Below are positions 14,348 through 16,045 of a stretch of 16,045 nt of DNA, piece after piece; position 1 is the first letter of the stretch, and each line of letters opens with the position of its first letter. Source of the DNA: Acidobacteriota bacterium (GTDB lineage: Bacteria; Acidobacteriota; Terriglobia; UBA7540); NCBI GenBank assembly GCA_021780055.1, contig JAJXZM010000528.1, positions 1 through 16,045 on the forward strand, given 5' to 3'. The position numbers were made by a program, and so were the translations under genes. The notes below the pieces were generated by a model that had not been told where the DNA came from, did no database searches, and saw only the letters and a program-made list of their open reading frames with translations.

Positions 14348-14937
14348 AGGAGTCCTTTGGTTGACGGAAGCTGGTCCTTGAGCCGCGCGTCGCGCGAGCA
14401 CGCGTATCTCAGCGCCCGCGCCAGCGCCTTGAAGAGCGCCTCAATGCCATGATGGCTGGAGCGGCCGTAAAAAACCTTGAGATGCACGTTGGCCTTGGCG
14501 CTTGTCGCAAAACCCTGGAAAAAATCTTCCAGCAACTCGGACTGAAGATCGCCCACGAGGCGCGCGCGGATCGGCGCGTTCAGCACGAGGTACGGCCGGC
14601 CACTCAAGTCAACCGAAGCGAGTGCCAGCGTTTCATCCATGGGCATCACAAAGTAGCCGGCGCGGTTGATTCCTTTCTTGGTGCCGAGCGCCTTGTGCAG
14701 CGCCTCGCCCAGCGCGATGCCCACGTCCTCAACCGTGTGGTGCTGGTCCACGTCGAGGTCGCCGCGCGCCTGCAGGTCGAGATCGAATCCACCATGGCGC
14801 GCAAAAAGCTCCAGCATATGGTCGAGGAACCGGATGCCCGTTGAAACGGCGTACTTCCCCTGCCCGTCAAGATTGAGCCGGATGCGAATGTCGGTTTCCG
14901 TGGTTTTGCGGTGGAGCGAAGCCGTGCGCGCCTTCAT
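14344..14937 (-). CDS. hisB: Imidazoleglycerol-phosphate dehydratase HisB
   Basis: It dehydrates imidazole glycerol phosphate to imidazole acetol phosphate. The 197-residue monofunctional form has no fused histidinol-phosphatase domain. The manganese-binding repeats are intact: '[16 protein letters not shown]' (38–53), '[19 protein letters not shown]' (62–80), '[18 protein letters not shown]' (98–115) and '[17 protein letters not shown]' (160–176). The ATG overlaps the hisC stop (ATGA, 14934–14937), with AAGGCGG about 6 bases upstream, and its own stop overlaps hisH the same way, so translation is probably coupled along C–B–H. Confidence 0.97.
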   Translation of the reverse strand: MKARTASLHRKTTETDIRIRLNLDGQGKYAVSTGIRFLDHMLELFARHGGFDLDLQARGDLDVDQHHTVEDVGIALGEALHKALGTKKGINRAGYFVMPMDETLALASVDLSGRPYLVLNAPIRARLVGDLQSELLEDFFQGFATSAKANVHLKVFYGRSSHHGIEALFKALARALRYACSRDARLKDQLPSTKGLL

Positions 14938-16045
14938 GAAGACCGCCTTTTTGAAGAATTCGATTTTCCAGTTCGCCGAGTCCGACCGGCCGTTTGAGTC
15001 TCCATCATCGGCCGAAACTCCGCGAGCCCGCGCATCAGCCGTCGCGTCTGCTCGGTTGAGCCAACGGTGAAGCGCAGGTAGCCCTGCAGGCGCGGATCGT
15101 AGCTCCAGTCTCGAATCAGGATGTCCTGATCGCGCAGCTTGAGCGCAATTTCTGAAGCCCTGGGACCGACGCGGGCCAGTACGAAGTTCGACAAACTCGG
15201 GACGTAGGGAATGCCGGTCTTGTCGAGAAAGCGGCAGAGTTTATCGCGGTTGTTACAAACCTGCTGCGCGTAGCGGCTGACGAATTTGTCGTGCTTGATG
15301 GCCTCAAGCGCGCAGGCCAGCGCGAGCGAATTTACGGCAAACGGGTTCTGCGCGCGGCGCATGGGATCGGCGATCTGGGCGTTGGTCAGGATGCAACCGA
15401 GGCGCAGCGCGGCAAGGCCAAAGGCCTTGGAAAAAGTTCGCGTAACGACAAGATTGGGATATTTCCTGATCCAGGGCAGAACCGTCTGGCCGGAGAAATC
15501 CACATAAGCTTCGTCCACAAGAACCAGTACGTCGGGAGCCTCGCGCAGGATCGTGCGCAGGTCGCGCTGCGAAACCACGGTCCCAGTAGGGTTGTTGGGA
15601 TTGGCAATGGCCATCCACCGCGTGCGCTTGTTGACGGCCGAGAGCAACATGCGCGCCGTCAGGCGGAATTTTTCGTCATACCGGACACGCGTCGTGCGCC
15701 CTCCGGCAACGGTGTGGAAGAACTCGTAAACAGGGAAGGTTGGCGCGGGAACAATCATCTCATCGCCCGGGCCTACAAAAGTGTCGCAAACCATCTTGAT
15801 GGCGTCGTCGGTGCCGTTGGCCAGCAGCAGTTCGTCCGCGGTCACGCCAAAGTAGCGGGCAAGCTCTTCGCGGGCATCTTCGTATTCGGGATAGCGCGAA
15901 AGCCAGTCGCCGTCGAGTTTGTTGCGCAGGGCGCGAATGACCTGCGGAGCGCAGCCCACCGTGTTTTCGTTAAAATCGAGCCGCAACTTTCCGCCGCGTC
16001 CCTCGCGCGGAGGCCGGTAAGCCTTCAGGCGTTCAACGGCCCTTC
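14934..16045 (-). CDS. hisC: Histidinol-phosphate aminotransferase HisC (5' end beyond the window)
   Basis: This PLP enzyme transfers an amino group from glutamate to imidazole acetol phosphate. The frame is open to the right edge. Reading inward from it gives '[18 protein letters not shown]' followed by '[15 protein letters not shown]', a typical HisC N-terminus, so only about ten residues or fewer are missing. The TTG at 15986 is internal. Fold-type I signatures: '[11 protein letters not shown]', '[17 protein letters not shown]', '[11 protein letters not shown]', and '[16 protein letters not shown]' with the PLP lysine encoded at 15426–15428. The last 20 or so residues, after 'GLAEFRP', form a basic Ser/Thr/Arg-rich tail beyond the usual end. 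It is the first his gene visible on this strand; hisG and hisD are not in the window. Confidence 0.95.
   Translation of the reverse strand, partial: RAVERLKAYRPPREGRGGKLRLDFNENTVGCAPQVIRALRNKLDGDWLSRYPEYEDAREELARYFGVTADELLLANGTDDAIKMVCDTFVGPGDEMIVPAPTFPVYEFFHTVAGGRTTRVRYDEKFRLTARMLLSAVNKRTRWMAIANPNNPTGTVVSQRDLRTILREAPDVLVLVDEAYVDFSGQTVLPWIRKYPNLVVTRTFSKAFGLAALRLGCILTNAQIADPMRRAQNPFAVNSLALACALEAIKHDKFVSRYAQQVCNNRDKLCRFLDKTGIPYVPSLSNFVLARVGPRASEIALKLRDQDILIRDWSYDPRLQGYLRFTVGSTEQTRRLMRGLAEFRPMMETQTAGRTRRTGKSNSSKRRSS

Overview
The window looks like chromosomal core sequence from a moderately GC-rich bacterium, most likely an acidobacterium. This is inferred from the style of the proteins, the divergent HisA and HisH, the Ala/Glu-rich tails on ribosomal proteins, and the order ispE–tRNA-Gln–prs–rplY–pth–rpsF–rpsR–rplI–dnaB. 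It was not tested by any search. I see no transposase, integrase, phage gene, CRISPR array, rRNA or long repeat. Genes are packed tightly and most are unambiguous housekeeping genes.

Left edge (1–640): the 5' part of an Ada-like AraC-type regulator on the minus strand runs off the window. A 242-base divergent intergenic region follows. It holds a near-consensus sigma-70 promoter (TTGACA, 17 bases, GATAAT) whose -35 box is one arm of a palindrome, TGTCAA-TTT-TTGACA.

Plus-strand block (641–10318): an exported 695-residue TPR protein; ispE (isoprenoid precursor synthesis); a tRNA-Gln(UUG) gene with encoded CCA; prs (PRPP synthase); then a translation cluster of rplY (bL25/CTC), pth, rpsF, rpsR and rplI. 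dnaB (replicative helicase) has its own extended -10 promoter and is followed by alr (alanine racemase), which overlaps it. PRPP made by Prs is also the starting substrate of the histidine pathway encoded on the opposite strand.

Minus-strand block (16045–10315, transcribed right to left): hisC (5' end cut by the window), hisB, hisH, hisF and hisA. There are 4-base stop/start overlaps at C/B, B/H and F/A. After a gap of about 100 bases comes a gene for a 599-residue protein with about seven membrane helices followed by a GH113-like (beta-mannanase-type) TIM-barrel domain with both catalytic glutamates. Its stop codon overlaps that of alr by four bases in a convergent arrangement.

Most of the window is ordinary. 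The points most worth a second look are the membrane/GH113 fusion, the similar acidic Ala/Glu/Pro-rich tails on three clustered ribosomal proteins, the palindrome over the TPR-gene promoter, and the sequence departures in HisA and HisH.
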